From positions 120,024-184,023 of the forward strand of contig JBFLZW010000018.1 of the NCBI GenBank assembly GCA_040755755.1: a stretch of 64,000 nucleotides of DNA, read 5' to 3'. The position numbers were made by a program, and so were the translations under genes. The stretch is from a bacterium (GTDB lineage Bacteria > SZUA-182 > DTGQ01). The notes beneath the pieces were generated by a model. The model ran no database searches, was not told the DNA's origin, and saw only the letters and a program-made list of their open reading frames with translations. Shown here one piece after another: positions 1 to 8,108 of the stretch; position 1 is the stretch's first letter; each line of letters begins with the position of its first letter.

Positions 1-465
1 CTTGAGGAACAGAAAAAAGACCTGGTTGACCGGCTGGTGGAGTACCAGCGATATAAAGAGGCTGCTGAATTCCTCTGCACCATGGCTGATGAGCACAGCA
101 GGATTTTCTTCCGCCCTCCCCTGCCGGACCCGGAGCAGGGAGATTCGCTCTCCATCGGCGAGGCAGAGATATTCGACCTCGTTCTGGCTTTCCGGAACAT
201 CCTCCATGCGCACCAGGCAGAAGAGCCGGTTATTCCGCTGAAGATCGACGAGATTGACGTCAAGGACAAGATACAGCAGATTCTGGTATTCCTGCGGGTA
301 TATCACCATGCACACTTTGAAGAGCTCCTCGAAGGGAGATATGAAAGGCATATCATCGTTGTCACCTTTCTCGCGCTCCTCGAAATGGCAAAAACGGGAA
401 TTATCCGCCTGCGGCAGGCAATGCCCTTCGGAAAGATATCAATATCGGTCGTTCCTTCGGAATAA
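1..465 (+). CDS. scpA: Segregation and condensation protein A, C-terminal part (partial)
   Basis: ScpA is the kleisin-type subunit that links SMC and ScpB in the bacterial condensin complex and helps chromosome segregation. The reading frame is open from base 1 and ends at a TAA at 463-465, so the 5' part lies outside the window. The visible 154 codons start with LEEQKKDLVDRLVEYQRYKE, a stretch typical of ScpA, and end with the winged-helix region that binds the SMC head, including LLEMAKTGIIRLRQ. An internal GTG at 37 is not a likely start because homology runs upstream of it. The C-terminal extension after LRQ is short. Family assignment is by recognition of these motifs. Confidence 0.85.
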   Translation, partial: LEEQKKDLVDRLVEYQRYKEAAEFLCTMADEHSRIFFRPPLPDPEQGDSLSIGEAEIFDLVLAFRNILHAHQAEEPVIPLKIDEIDVKDKIQQILVFLRVYHHAHFEELLEGRYERHIIVVTFLALLEMAKTGIIRLRQAMPFGKISISVVPSE

Positions 466-725
466 AAATTTCGCTGTACTCTTTGAAGGGGGGAGAATCA
501 CGGGCAAACTATCAAGTATGAAATATCTTGCATGCTAAGATTTTTTTTTCATAGAGAGGGAGAAAAAAGTTATCAGTTTGAAGTTATCTATTACCAGTTT
601 TTTCACTGACAACTGGCAACCGGCAATTGATAACCGCTGCCTGTCGCCCCGCACGGGATACGGCAAAAATATTGCATATTTGCAAGGAGCGGCAGTTTAT
701 TTTATGGATGGAGGCGTATTAAACT
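466..725. other. Intergenic stretch with a repeat-like inverted block
   Basis: No gene is seen here. Bases about 570-645 hold GTTATCAGTTTGAAGTTATC and, further on, ACTGACAACTGGCAACC and TTGATAACC. This is a diverged relative of the CAGTGGTCAGTGG word-repeat family found elsewhere in the window. A good ribosome binding site (GGAGG at about 711-715) precedes the next gene. Confidence 0.45.
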
Positions 726-1892
726 ATGGAAAAGCGACGGCAAGAGTTTTTGAAAGAGATTTGGCTCAGAAAGCATCTGATCTATGCATTGTCAGGAGTA
801 ATTCTTTGTCTGGCGTTATGGTGTGGAAAAAGCACAGCCCAGTTTTTCCCCCTGCCGTTTGGCGGCCCTGTTTTCGGCGGAGCTCCTTTTGGCGCAATCG
901 GTCCCCTGGGGTTTGGAGGCGGACTCGGATTCGCACCCGGGATTGGCCTTCCCGCTCCTTCCTTAGTAGGTGATCCTTTTGCCCTGGGCGCGGCATCAGG
1001 TTACGCCGGCTTAGGATTTGGCTGGCAGCAACCGGTTCCAATATATGGACAGCCGACATTTATGCAGCCTTCAGGCATGTTCGGCTCAGCAGCCTTTATG
1101 CCGCTCACTCAGCCCCCTGTGGGATCACCTTATGGGGCAGGGGTATATGGACAGAGCATGCCAGGCTATGGTGCTTATCTGCCCACGGCACCGGCAAACT
1201 ATGGGCAGGGCGGGTATATGCCGCCTTATGGGACCGGCATGCCGACCACCTATGCTCAGCCGGGATATTGGCCCACCTCACCGACTACACCGGGAAACTA
1301 TTTTCTCGACCCGCGATATGCCCAGAGTACTACTTATGGGCAGTCCGCCAATCCGGGCGGGTATTTTGGAGGGACATCATATCCCTATACCAATCCCGCG
1401 CAGCCGACTACTCCCACTACGCCCACTACCCCCACCCAGCCATCGGACTCGGGCGGTGATACATCTATCCAGGATCTGCCCAACCTGAGCGCTCTGTGGC
1501 AGGGCTCATACGTTCTTTATGACCCCAACAGCACGAGCCTGGAGGTTCTGGCTGAAGGAACTGTCAACCTGGGGCTGACACAGAAAAAGAACGATTATCA
1601 GGTCAGCGGATACATGACTGTTACCAATTGGGAAATTGTCAACGAGAAGAAAAAGGGGCGTGTTGTGGCTACTGCCAATTATGCCGACAGCACGAAGGTC
1701 GATTTTCTCAACGTCATTGTCAGATTTTATCCTGATCTCGAGGACGACGAGACACCTACGAATGACAGCGTCCAGTATGTTTGGGTATTCAGCGGAAATA
1801 TCAAAAACAATACACTTGAGGGCAGCCTTAACATAAGCGGCGATAACTATTCAAAAGCCGGAACTATTACGCTGGCAAAAAAGCAGATCTAG
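726..1892 (+). CDS. Secreted Pro/Gly/Tyr-rich low-complexity protein
   Basis: I do not recognise a family. The 388-residue product has a basic N-terminus and a hydrophobic segment at residues 19-33, followed by STAQ-F, so it looks like a signal-peptide protein cleaved near residue 39. Residues about 40-250 are rich in Gly, Pro, Tyr and Gln with loose GYG/YGQ/PPYG motifs and a TTPTTPTTPTQP linker. Residues about 255-388 look like a folded beta-rich domain with alternating polar and hydrophobic residues (for example GTVNLGLTQKKNDYQVSG). The ATG has GGAGG 10 bases upstream. It lies just upstream of another secreted low-complexity protein. A surface, matrix or adhesive role is possible but not shown. 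Confidence 0.7.
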   Translation: MEKRRQEFLKEIWLRKHLIYALSGVILCLALWCGKSTAQFFPLPFGGPVFGGAPFGAIGPLGFGGGLGFAPGIGLPAPSLVGDPFALGAASGYAGLGFGWQQPVPIYGQPTFMQPSGMFGSAAFMPLTQPPVGSPYGAGVYGQSMPGYGAYLPTAPANYGQGGYMPPYGTGMPTTYAQPGYWPTSPTTPGNYFLDPRYAQSTTYGQSANPGGYFGGTSYPYTNPAQPTTPTTPTTPTQPSDSGGDTSIQDLPNLSALWQGSYVLYDPNSTSLEVLAEGTVNLGLTQKKNDYQVSGYMTVTNWEIVNEKKKGRVVATANYADSTKVDFLNVIVRFYPDLEDDETPTNDSVQYVWVFSGNIKNNTLEGSLNISGDNYSKAGTITLAKKQI

Positions 1893-1920
1893 CTCGCAAC
1901 CTCAAGAGCCTTAGAATTGC

Positions 1921-1973
1921 CCCCTCACCCTGTCCTTTTCTCCCGCACGATGGGAGAAAGACAGGGTGAGGGG
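1921..1973. repeat. Perfect-looking hairpin, CCCCTCACCCTGTC family
   Basis: Arms at 1921-1944 and 1952-1973 are nearly complementary around the loop GCACGAT. No T-tract follows, so it is not a classical intrinsic terminator. It resembles the other C-rich/G-rich repeat blocks at about 12.7 kb, 33.1 kb, 35.1 kb and 63.4 kb and probably belongs to that dispersed family. It may still protect the upstream mRNA end. Confidence 0.6.
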
Positions 1974-2207
1974 GGAACATTATCGCGAATTTGATGCAAA
2001 TAAAGTCCTCAACAAGAAAAATAATTGCTGATATTTTCCTGAGAGAGTATAACTAATCAGGTATCTATCGCGTCTAATGAACAAAGCATACTTTCCCCCT
2101 TGGTATTAAACCTTATTCCTGGAGGGGGGTGAATAGATGGAGCAAGTTTGTGGGGGTTAAAGAATAGGGTTTATGGTGTAAAAACAGAAAGGAGAAAGGT
2201 GTGTAGT

Positions 2208-3254
2208 ATGAGAAGTAAACGGTTTTTGAGAGCATGGATTTTCAGTATTGTCCTGATAGCTGGTACCAGCCTGATTTACTCTTCAGCCTTTGGCCAGTTC
2301 AGCCAGGATGTCTCTATCAGCGGGGGAAATCTTTTCAGCACGTACAGTCTCGATTCGAGCCTTTTTATCAGCCCGTTTCTCCAGACCTCTGCGTATTCTT
2401 CGACTCAGGTAAATCCCTTCAGCACATCAACTCTTGATTCGAGCCTTTATGTCAGCCCGCTTGTCCAGTCTTCTTCGTATTCCTCGTCGGTGACGAATCC
2501 CTTCGCTGCAGCGTCCAGCGAGTATTCCACGTATCATGACCTGTTTTCCACCTCATATGACCAATCTTCCAGTTACCAGAATATTCTGGGCTTCGGCTAT
2601 TCCACGGGCTCCAGTTTCTCTGCCGGCCCGTTTTCTACCTCAGCGGGCGGATATTCCAGCTTTATGGCTCCGGGTTCATCGTATTCAAGTGAATATGATG
2701 TTTCCCAGAACCTTTTCGGGGGAAGCAGCCATTACGAAAACAGCCTGGTACTGCCCTGGACCACGTATGGTTCTGAAGTGACCAGCAGTTATGGCCTGGA
2801 TGCCTTTCCTTTTGCCACCGAGTTTTCCGGCTCTTCCGTAGCGGTAGGAACGCCAACGGTTTTCAGCGGCCCCCTTACCGGCTTCAACCGCACCAGTGAG
2901 GGGATCGCCAATTTAATATATTATGCGCCGATCTCTGCTCAACTGGATCAGGTTCTGGGGGACCGTCCGATGTACACTGCTGAAGGCATGCCTTTCTATG
3001 CAACAGCCAGCTATTTCAATCCCTATAATGCCTCCAATTACTATTTTGCACCTGGAGTCAAGACTTCGACAACCGGGATCACGCCTGGCGGAGTCATGGG
3101 CCCGCCCGCGGTGATCTCCACGGGCTCTTACGTCGGAGTCAGCGGACCGGCAGGTGTAGGGTTAGGAGGTGCAGGTGGCGGAACCGGAAGCCCTGCTGCC
3201 GGTGGTATCTCAGCAGCAGGTTTTTCAGCGGTAAGTTATGGAATAATGCCATAG
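2208..3254 (+). CDS. Secreted Ser/Tyr/Phe-rich repeat protein
   Basis: I do not recognise a family. The start chosen is the ATG at 2208, which has GGAGAAAGG upstream and gives a clean signal peptide (basic start, then IFSIVLIAGTSLIYSS, cleavage near FGQ); an ATG at 2148 would add 20 residues without a better site. The mature protein is dominated by Ser, Tyr, Phe, Gly and Thr. The N-terminal part has at least two imperfect units: NLFSTYSLDSSLFISP followed by about 16 residues, then NPFSTSTLDSSLYVSP. The C-terminus is Gly/Ala-rich (GVGLGGAGGGTGSPAAGG). It is followed by a strong terminator. Composition suggests an extracellular structural or adhesive protein; this is inference. Confidence 0.7.
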   Translation: MRSKRFLRAWIFSIVLIAGTSLIYSSAFGQFSQDVSISGGNLFSTYSLDSSLFISPFLQTSAYSSTQVNPFSTSTLDSSLYVSPLVQSSSYSSSVTNPFAAASSEYSTYHDLFSTSYDQSSSYQNILGFGYSTGSSFSAGPFSTSAGGYSSFMAPGSSYSSEYDVSQNLFGGSSHYENSLVLPWTTYGSEVTSSYGLDAFPFATEFSGSSVAVGTPTVFSGPLTGFNRTSEGIANLIYYAPISAQLDQVLGDRPMYTAEGMPFYATASYFNPYNASNYYFAPGVKTSTTGITPGGVMGPPAVISTGSYVGVSGPAGVGLGGAGGGTGSPAAGGISAAGFSAVSYGIMP

Positions 3255-3302
3255 TCACAATTTTTGAATCGATTCAATCGCCAGATTGATTGAAGTGCTT
3301 AA

Positions 3303-3347
3303 GCCCAGGAAAAGAAGAAAAGTCTTCTTTTCCTGGGCAGTTTTTTT
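3303..3347 (+). terminator. Strong intrinsic terminator
   Basis: A 16-bp perfect stem, GCCCAGGAAAAGAAGA (3303-3318) with TCTTCTTTTCCTGGGC (3323-3338), has a 4-base loop and is followed by AG and seven T residues. It ends the transcript of the secreted protein gene at 2208-3254. Confidence 0.9.
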
Positions 3348-3405
3348 CTCAGCTCCGGTTTGTGCCTGTGTACATATGCCCCTGAGCAAGTTACCATTTT
3401 TTATT

Positions 3406-3434
3406 TTGACTTCCGGGAAGGTCTATGGTTTAAT
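3406..3434 (+). promoter_or_regulatory. Predicted sigma-70 promoter for pyrK-pyrD-relA
   Basis: TTGACT at 3406-3411 and TTTAAT at 3429-3434 are separated by 17 bases. This lies between the terminator at 3303-3347 and pyrK, about 75 bases before the first gene. No other good pair was seen in this gap. Confidence 0.5.
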
Positions 3435-3506
3435 AGACTTAATAATTTAATAGATTATTGAAACTTTTGATAAAAGTCTCCCTTATCGATTACCGCGAAG
3501 AGCACC

Positions 3507-4460
3507 GTGAGCGCAATGACAACCGAAGTTATTGAAAACGTCCGGATATCAGGCCAATACTATCGGCTTACCCTGGCTTGCGCCGAAATAGCCAATCAGG
3601 CATCTGCCGGACAATTTGTCATGATCAGGGTGCATCAGGGCCTGGATCCCCTGCTGCGCCGCCCCTTTTCCATCCACCGGCTGTGGGACTCCCGCCGGCA
3701 CAGGCCATCCCCGGATTCCGGAAGCGACCGCCCGCAAGGCATCCAGATACTGTTTCGCCTGGCAGGGAAAGGAACAGCGTATCTGGCCTCGCTGTCCACA
3801 GGAGCGAAAATCGATGTTATTGGTCCGCTCGGCCACGGTTTTCAGCTTGAAAAGCCGGTTCTGCACCCTGTTTTGATTGCCGGGGGAATCGGGATTGCTC
3901 CTTTGCTTTTCCTGGCTGATCAATTAAGAGTGGTCAGTGGTCAGTGGCCAGTGGTCAGTAAAGAGAAGACAGGAGACAGAAGCCAGGAGTCAGGAGTCAG
4001 GAGTCAGGAGAAAAACAAACTGCAAGCGACGTCATTGATGGAAAGTCCATTATTCCAGCCCCGGCTGTTCCTTGGGGGAAAAAGTGCCGAGGACATTCTC
4101 TGTCAGGAGGATTTTCGGAAACAGGGCTTTTCTCTCTCCATCTCCACTGAAGACGGGTCCCTGGGGCATAAGGGGCTGATCACGGAACCCTTGTGCGCAT
4201 ATCTGGAGCAGGTGACCCGGATTTCGTCCGGGATTGAACCTGTTCTTTTTGCCTGCGGTCCCCTCCCCCTGATGTCCAGGGTAATTGAAATTGCCCGGCA
4301 CTATCATCTGAGCTGCCAGGTTTCCCTGGAGCAAAGAATGGCCTGCGGAGTTGGTGCCTGCATGGGATGTGTGGTAGAATTGGAAGAAGGCGATAATTCG
4401 CATCAATACCGAAGGGTCTGCACGGAAGGCCCGGTTTTTGAGATACTCATAAAGAATTAA
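3507..4460 (+). CDS. pyrK: Dihydroorotate dehydrogenase electron transfer subunit with an in-frame repeat insertion
   Basis: PyrK passes electrons from the PyrD FMN to NAD through FAD and a [2Fe-2S] cluster in pyrimidine synthesis. Visible motifs are RRPFSI (residues 51-56, FAD binding), IAGGIGIAPL (124-133, nucleotide binding) and a C-terminal cluster motif CGVGACMGC followed by a fourth Cys in RRVCTEGP. At 317 residues it is longer than usual. About 40 extra residues after FLADQL (from residue 141) come from the CAGTGGTCAGTGG/CAGGAGTCAGGAG repeat at 3929-4010, read in frame. Start is GTG 3507 or ATG 3516; neither has a clear ribosome site. It precedes pyrD as expected. Confidence 0.9.
   Translation: MSAMTTEVIENVRISGQYYRLTLACAEIANQASAGQFVMIRVHQGLDPLLRRPFSIHRLWDSRRHRPSPDSGSDRPQGIQILFRLAGKGTAYLASLSTGAKIDVIGPLGHGFQLEKPVLHPVLIAGGIGIAPLLFLADQLRVVSGQWPVVSKEKTGDRSQESGVRSQEKNKLQATSLMESPLFQPRLFLGGKSAEDILCQEDFRKQGFSLSISTEDGSLGHKGLITEPLCAYLEQVTRISSGIEPVLFACGPLPLMSRVIEIARHYHLSCQVSLEQRMACGVGACMGCVVELEEGDNSHQYRRVCTEGPVFEILIKN
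3929..4010. repeat. CAGTGGTCAGTGG / CAGGAGTCAGGAG word repeat inside pyrK
   Basis: Seven-base words GTCAGTG and GAGTCAG are tandemly reiterated, encoding SGQWPVVS and SQESGVRSQE in the pyrK frame. The same words occur between genes at 7684-7736, 11415-11475, 27590-27625, 37880-37910, 52835-52920 and 58262-58494. Here the repeat keeps the frame open. Confidence 0.85.
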
Positions 4461-4464
4461 CGAT

Positions 4465-4535
4465 TACCACGAAACACACGAAACACACGAAAGAATTCAA
4501 AGTCTTTTTCGTGTACTTCGTGTGTTTCGTGGTTA
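4465..4535. repeat. CACGAAACACACG inverted repeat between pyrK and pyrD
   Basis: Left arm ACCACGAAACACACGAAA and right arm TTTCGTGTGTTTCGTGGTT form a long hairpin in the 85-base gap. A second copy with the same flank (GGTTAAAATTC) is at 29719-29790 between fliK and flgD. It is placed inside a transcription unit, so it probably does not fully stop transcription. Confidence 0.8.
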
Positions 4536-4545
4536 AAATTCATCA

Positions 4546-5475
4546 ATGACCACCAATACCATCGATACGAAAGTTCATCTGGCTGGCCTTGAGCTGAAAA
4601 ATCCGGTTATGGTAGCTTCCGGAACCTTTGGCTATGGCCGGGAGTATGCCGGTTTCATCGACCTCAATCAGCTTGGGGCTATTGTGGTCAAAGGGGTGTC
4701 TGTTCAGCCGATGGCAGGAAATCCTCCACCCCGCATTGTCGAGACACCGGCTGGCATGCTGAATTCCATAGGATTGCAGAATGTCGGCCTGAAGACCTTC
4801 ATCAGCGAGAAGCTGCCGTTTCTGGAGGAGATTGACAGCCTGGTCATCGTGAATATTCTGGGGCACACGATCGATGAATATGTGACTCTGGCCAGCGAGC
4901 TGTCAAAACACCCGCGGGTGGATGCCCTGGAGATCAATATCTCCTGCCCCAATGTTGACAAGGGAGGTCTTGCTTTCGGAACAGATGGGGAGGCCACGTT
5001 TGAGGTTGTGCAGGCTGTCCGGAAGGCAACTCATCTTCCCCTCATTACCAAGCTCACGCCCAATGTGACCAGTATCGCGCTGATTGCCCGCAGCGCTCAG
5101 GAAGCGGGCAGCGATGCCATTTCCCTGATCAACACGGTCCTTGGCATGGCCATCGATATTCACCGCCGAAAGCCGGCCCTGGCCAGAATCGTCGGCGGGC
5201 TCTCCGGCCCGGCCATTAAACCCATTGCCCTGCGGATGGTCTGGCAGGTATCGCAGGCGGTGGATATTCCCATCATCGGCATGGGCGGAATCATGAGCGC
5301 GGAGGATGCCATAGAATTTCTCCTGGCCGGAGCCAGTGCGGTTTCCATCGGCACCGCTCAATTTGTTGATCCGCAGATACCAATCAAAGTGGTCAAAGGG
5401 ATCGAAGAATATATGATGAGGTATCAATTTCACAAGATCAGGGATATTACCGGAAGCCTCGATGTTTCATTATGA
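4546..5475 (+). CDS. pyrD: Dihydroorotate dehydrogenase, catalytic subunit (class 1B)
   Basis: The product oxidises dihydroorotate to orotate with FMN in the cytoplasm. Class 1B features are visible: NISCPN at residues 131-136 with the catalytic Cys134, the FMN-site stretch around LINTVLGMAID, and the C-terminal barrel motif IGMGGIMSAEDAIEFLLAGA. The length of 309 residues is normal. Class 1B enzymes need PyrK, which is the preceding gene. The stop codon overlaps the start of the next gene (ATGA at 5472-5475), indicating translational coupling with the stringent-response enzyme. Confidence 0.95.
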   Translation: MTTNTIDTKVHLAGLELKNPVMVASGTFGYGREYAGFIDLNQLGAIVVKGVSVQPMAGNPPPRIVETPAGMLNSIGLQNVGLKTFISEKLPFLEEIDSLVIVNILGHTIDEYVTLASELSKHPRVDALEINISCPNVDKGGLAFGTDGEATFEVVQAVRKATHLPLITKLTPNVTSIALIARSAQEAGSDAISLINTVLGMAIDIHRRKPALARIVGGLSGPAIKPIALRMVWQVSQAVDIPIIGMGGIMSAEDAIEFLLAGASAVSIGTAQFVDPQIPIKVVKGIEEYMMRYQFHKIRDITGSLDVSL

Positions 5476-7676
5476 TCAGAATCTCGGATATCACCGAAAA
5501 AGTTCAATCATATATCCCCTCTCCGGACATTGACCTTATTCACCGGGCCTATGTTTTTTCAGCCAAGGTCCATAAAGGCCAGGTCCGGCTCTCCGGAGAG
5601 CCCTATCTGACCCATCCCCTCGAGGTTTCAGCCATTCTGGCGGAGCTGAGGCTGGATGAGGTGACCGTGGCCGTGGGACTGCTGCACGATACGGTTGAAG
5701 ATACCCTGGCCACGGAAAATGAGATCAGGGAACTTTTCGGTGAGGAAATCGTATTCCTGGTCAATGCCGTAACCAAGATCAGTCAGATTTCCTTTGCCTC
5801 CCATGAGGAAAAGCAGGCCGAAAACTTCAGAAAAATGCTTCTGGCCATGGCCAAGGATATCAGGGTTATCCTGATCAAACTGGCTGACCGGCTCCATAAC
5901 ATGCGCACCCTGGAGTACCTGCCCAGAGAAAAGCAGATCCGCATCGCCCGCGAAACCATGGAGATTTATGCTCCCTTTGCCAACCGCCTCGGAATTGCCA
6001 AGGTCAAATCCGAGCTGGAGGACCTTGCCTTCAAGTATCTGGAGCCTGAAATCTTTGCCGAGCTTTCCCGGAAACTTACCGAGGAAATCCGCCATCGCCA
6101 GGGAATTATCGATGAAGCGATCAAGAGCATCCAGACCAAGCTCAAGGAGTATAACACCGAGGGGACGGTTACCGGGCGGACCAAGCACCTGTGGAGCATC
6201 TATCAGAAGATGAAGCGAAAGGGCATCACCTTTGAGGAAGTCTTTGACCTGATGGGCATTCGCATCATCACCGGCAATGTCCGGGACTGCTATGCATCAC
6301 TTGGATTGATGCACTCGATCTGGACCCCGCTTCCCGGAGAATTCGATGACTATATCGCCATGCCAAAACCCAATATGTATCAATCTCTCCATACCGTAGT
6401 CATCGGACCGGGCGGGCATCCCCTGGAAATTCAGATCCGGACCTACGACATGCATCGCACAGCCGAAGAGGGGATCGCCGCCCATTGGCGCTATAAGGAA
6501 AAGGAGAAACTGGATAAACCATACGATGAGCGGTTTGTCTGGCTCCGGCAGCTCATGGAGTGGCAGCAGGATCTCAAGGATCCCACCGAATTTCTCCACA
6601 TGATGAAGGTGGACCTGTTCCATGATGAAGTCTATGTTTTTACTCCCAAGGGAGAGGTCATGGGATTTCCGCAGGATGCAATCACCATTGATTTTGCCTA
6701 CGCTATCCATACGCAGGTCGGCCATACCTGTGTCGGGGCCAAAGTCAACGGACGGATGGTTCCCTTGCGTTACCGGCTGAAAACCGGTGACATTGTCGAG
6801 ATTCTCACCTCGCCAAACCATCATCCGAGCCGGGACTGGCTGAAAATCGTCAAAACCCCCAGAGCTATTCAACGGATAAAGCGCTGGCTGAAAACCGAGG
6901 AAAAGGAACGCTGCCTGACCCTTGGCCGGGAGATTCTCGATAAAGAACTGGCCAAATATGGTTTGAGCTTCCTGAAACTCCAGAAGAAGGGAGAGCTTCA
7001 GAAGGCGGCGGGACGGTTTGGACTGGTGGATGCAGATGAACTCATTGTCGATATCGCCTACGGAAAAATTTCCGCACGGCAGGTACTGAGCGAGCTTCTG
7101 CCCCAGGAGAAGCTTCAGCCCAGGCCTGAACCCTCCAAGCTGCAAAAAGTCATTACCAGAATTACCCAGCGCAAAGAAGAAGGGGTGAAGATCAAGGGGG
7201 TGGATGATGTTATGGCCCGCTTCGCCAAATGCTGCAATCCGGTGCCGGGAGATAAAATCGTGGGCTTTATTACCCGTGGCCGCGGGGTGTCCGTACACCG
7301 GGCCAATTGCCCCAATGTCGATCCCTTCCTCTACGGGACCGAGCGCCTGATCGAGACAACCTGGGATGTCAAGGGGAATATTCCCTATCAGGTGGAAATC
7401 CATGTCCGCTGCGCTCATAAGCCGGGAATGCTGGCTAAAATTACCGCGGCCATATCGGAGTCCGAGATCAACATCATGACCGCGGATGTGAAAGCAACCG
7501 GGGATACCTACGCTACCTGCCGATTCACCCTGGAAATCACCAACCTCAAACAATTGGAAAAGGTAATCAATTCCATCAAGACCATCCGCGATGTCATCGA
7601 GGTCGAACGGGTAACATCATTCCTTTCCAAAAACAAGACCGAAACCCATACCGTCAAAGATAAGCTCAGCGGGTAG
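5472..7676 (+). CDS. RelA/SpoT-family (p)ppGpp synthetase/hydrolase
   Basis: A 734-residue long RSH protein. An HD hydrolase domain lies at about residues 25-180 with HDTVEDT at 72-78, which is intact and suggests hydrolase activity. The synthetase domain follows at about 235-350 (SIYQKMKRKG, DYIAMPKPNMYQSLHT). A TGS domain at about 385-450 contains VYVFTPKGEVMGFPQ, and an ACT domain lies at about 660-725. The layout is that of bifunctional Rel/SpoT enzymes that balance alarmone level under starvation. It overlaps pyrD by 4 bases, so it is probably cotranscribed with pyrimidine genes. I leave the symbol open because rel and spoT cannot be separated by eye. Confidence 0.95.
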   Translation: MIRISDITEKVQSYIPSPDIDLIHRAYVFSAKVHKGQVRLSGEPYLTHPLEVSAILAELRLDEVTVAVGLLHDTVEDTLATENEIRELFGEEIVFLVNAVTKISQISFASHEEKQAENFRKMLLAMAKDIRVILIKLADRLHNMRTLEYLPREKQIRIARETMEIYAPFANRLGIAKVKSELEDLAFKYLEPEIFAELSRKLTEEIRHRQGIIDEAIKSIQTKLKEYNTEGTVTGRTKHLWSIYQKMKRKGITFEEVFDLMGIRIITGNVRDCYASLGLMHSIWTPLPGEFDDYIAMPKPNMYQSLHTVVIGPGGHPLEIQIRTYDMHRTAEEGIAAHWRYKEKEKLDKPYDERFVWLRQLMEWQQDLKDPTEFLHMMKVDLFHDEVYVFTPKGEVMGFPQDAITIDFAYAIHTQVGHTCVGAKVNGRMVPLRYRLKTGDIVEILTSPNHHPSRDWLKIVKTPRAIQRIKRWLKTEEKERCLTLGREILDKELAKYGLSFLKLQKKGELQKAAGRFGLVDADELIVDIAYGKISARQVLSELLPQEKLQPRPEPSKLQKVITRITQRKEEGVKIKGVDDVMARFAKCCNPVPGDKIVGFITRGRGVSVHRANCPNVDPFLYGTERLIETTWDVKGNIPYQVEIHVRCAHKPGMLAKITAAISESEINIMTADVKATGDTYATCRFTLEITNLKQLEKVINSIKTIRDVIEVERVTSFLSKNKTETHTVKDKLSG

Positions 7677-7683
7677 AAAAGAG

Positions 7684-7736
7684 AGTGGTCAGTGGTCAGT
7701 GGTCAGCTTTTTTCCGGCCACTGACCACTTTTTTTT
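7684..7736. terminator. Repeat-derived bidirectional terminator between relA/spoT and rpmB
   Basis: AGTGGTCAGTGG (7691-7702, also 7684-7695) pairs with CCACTGACCACT (7718-7729) and is followed by seven T residues at 7730-7736. The loop also contains a T run, and on the opposite strand A/T-rich sequence follows. The arms are copies of the dispersed CAGTGGTCAGTGG repeat, so the repeat appears to serve as terminator for the two convergent genes. Confidence 0.75.
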
Positions 7737-7926
7737 AAACAGCCTTCTGGATTTTTCCGCCGCGAATACACCGGGTGCAGACATTCAGCCTCCGGGCGGC
7801 ACCGTTTACCAGCACCCTGATTTTCTGGATATTGGGAAGCCATCGCCGGTTTGTTTTATTATGGGCATGACTTACGGTGTGGCCGAATTGTGAACCCTTG
7901 CCGCAGATGTCGCATCTTCTGGACAT
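7735..7926 (-). CDS. rpmB: 50S ribosomal protein L28
   Basis: A 63-residue protein beginning [11 protein letters not shown] and containing [14 protein letters not shown], the hallmark of L28, with C-terminal CTRCIRGGK. Both Cys pairs (CDIC, CTRC) that can bind zinc are present. The ribosome site AGGAG lies about 8 bases upstream of the ATG. It is convergent with relA/spoT and shares the hairpin at 7684-7736. A promoter-like pair (TTGCGC, 17 bases, TATTAT on the minus strand) lies at 7994-8022. Confidence 0.95.
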   Translation of the reverse strand: MSRRCDICGKGSQFGHTVSHAHNKTNRRWLPNIQKIRVLVNGAARRLNVCTRCIRGGKIQKAV

Positions 7927-7993
7927 TGATCGATTCTCCTCTTTTTATAACTTCCGGATAACTTTATGATAGATTCTTCCACCAGGAAAATGT

Positions 7994-8022
7994 ATAATAA
8001 CACACGCTTTGATAAAGCGCAA
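7994..8022 (-). promoter_or_regulatory. Predicted promoter of rpmB
   Basis: On the minus strand TTGCGC (8022-8017) and TATTAT (7999-7994) are 17 bases apart, about 70 bases before the rpmB start. A small palindrome, GCTTTGATAAAGC, overlaps the -35 side. Confidence 0.45.
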
Positions 8023-8108
8023 TTATTATCTCCGGTTATATTGGCATTTTATATCAAATCATTCTCTTTGGCTGATAGCTCAATGACAACTCTCGGGATG
8101 ACAGCTCA

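Noticed and set aside
8041-8108. Direct repeat AGCTCAATGACAA before the gspN-like gene
   Set aside because: Two short imperfect copies in one gap are not enough to call an operator or element.
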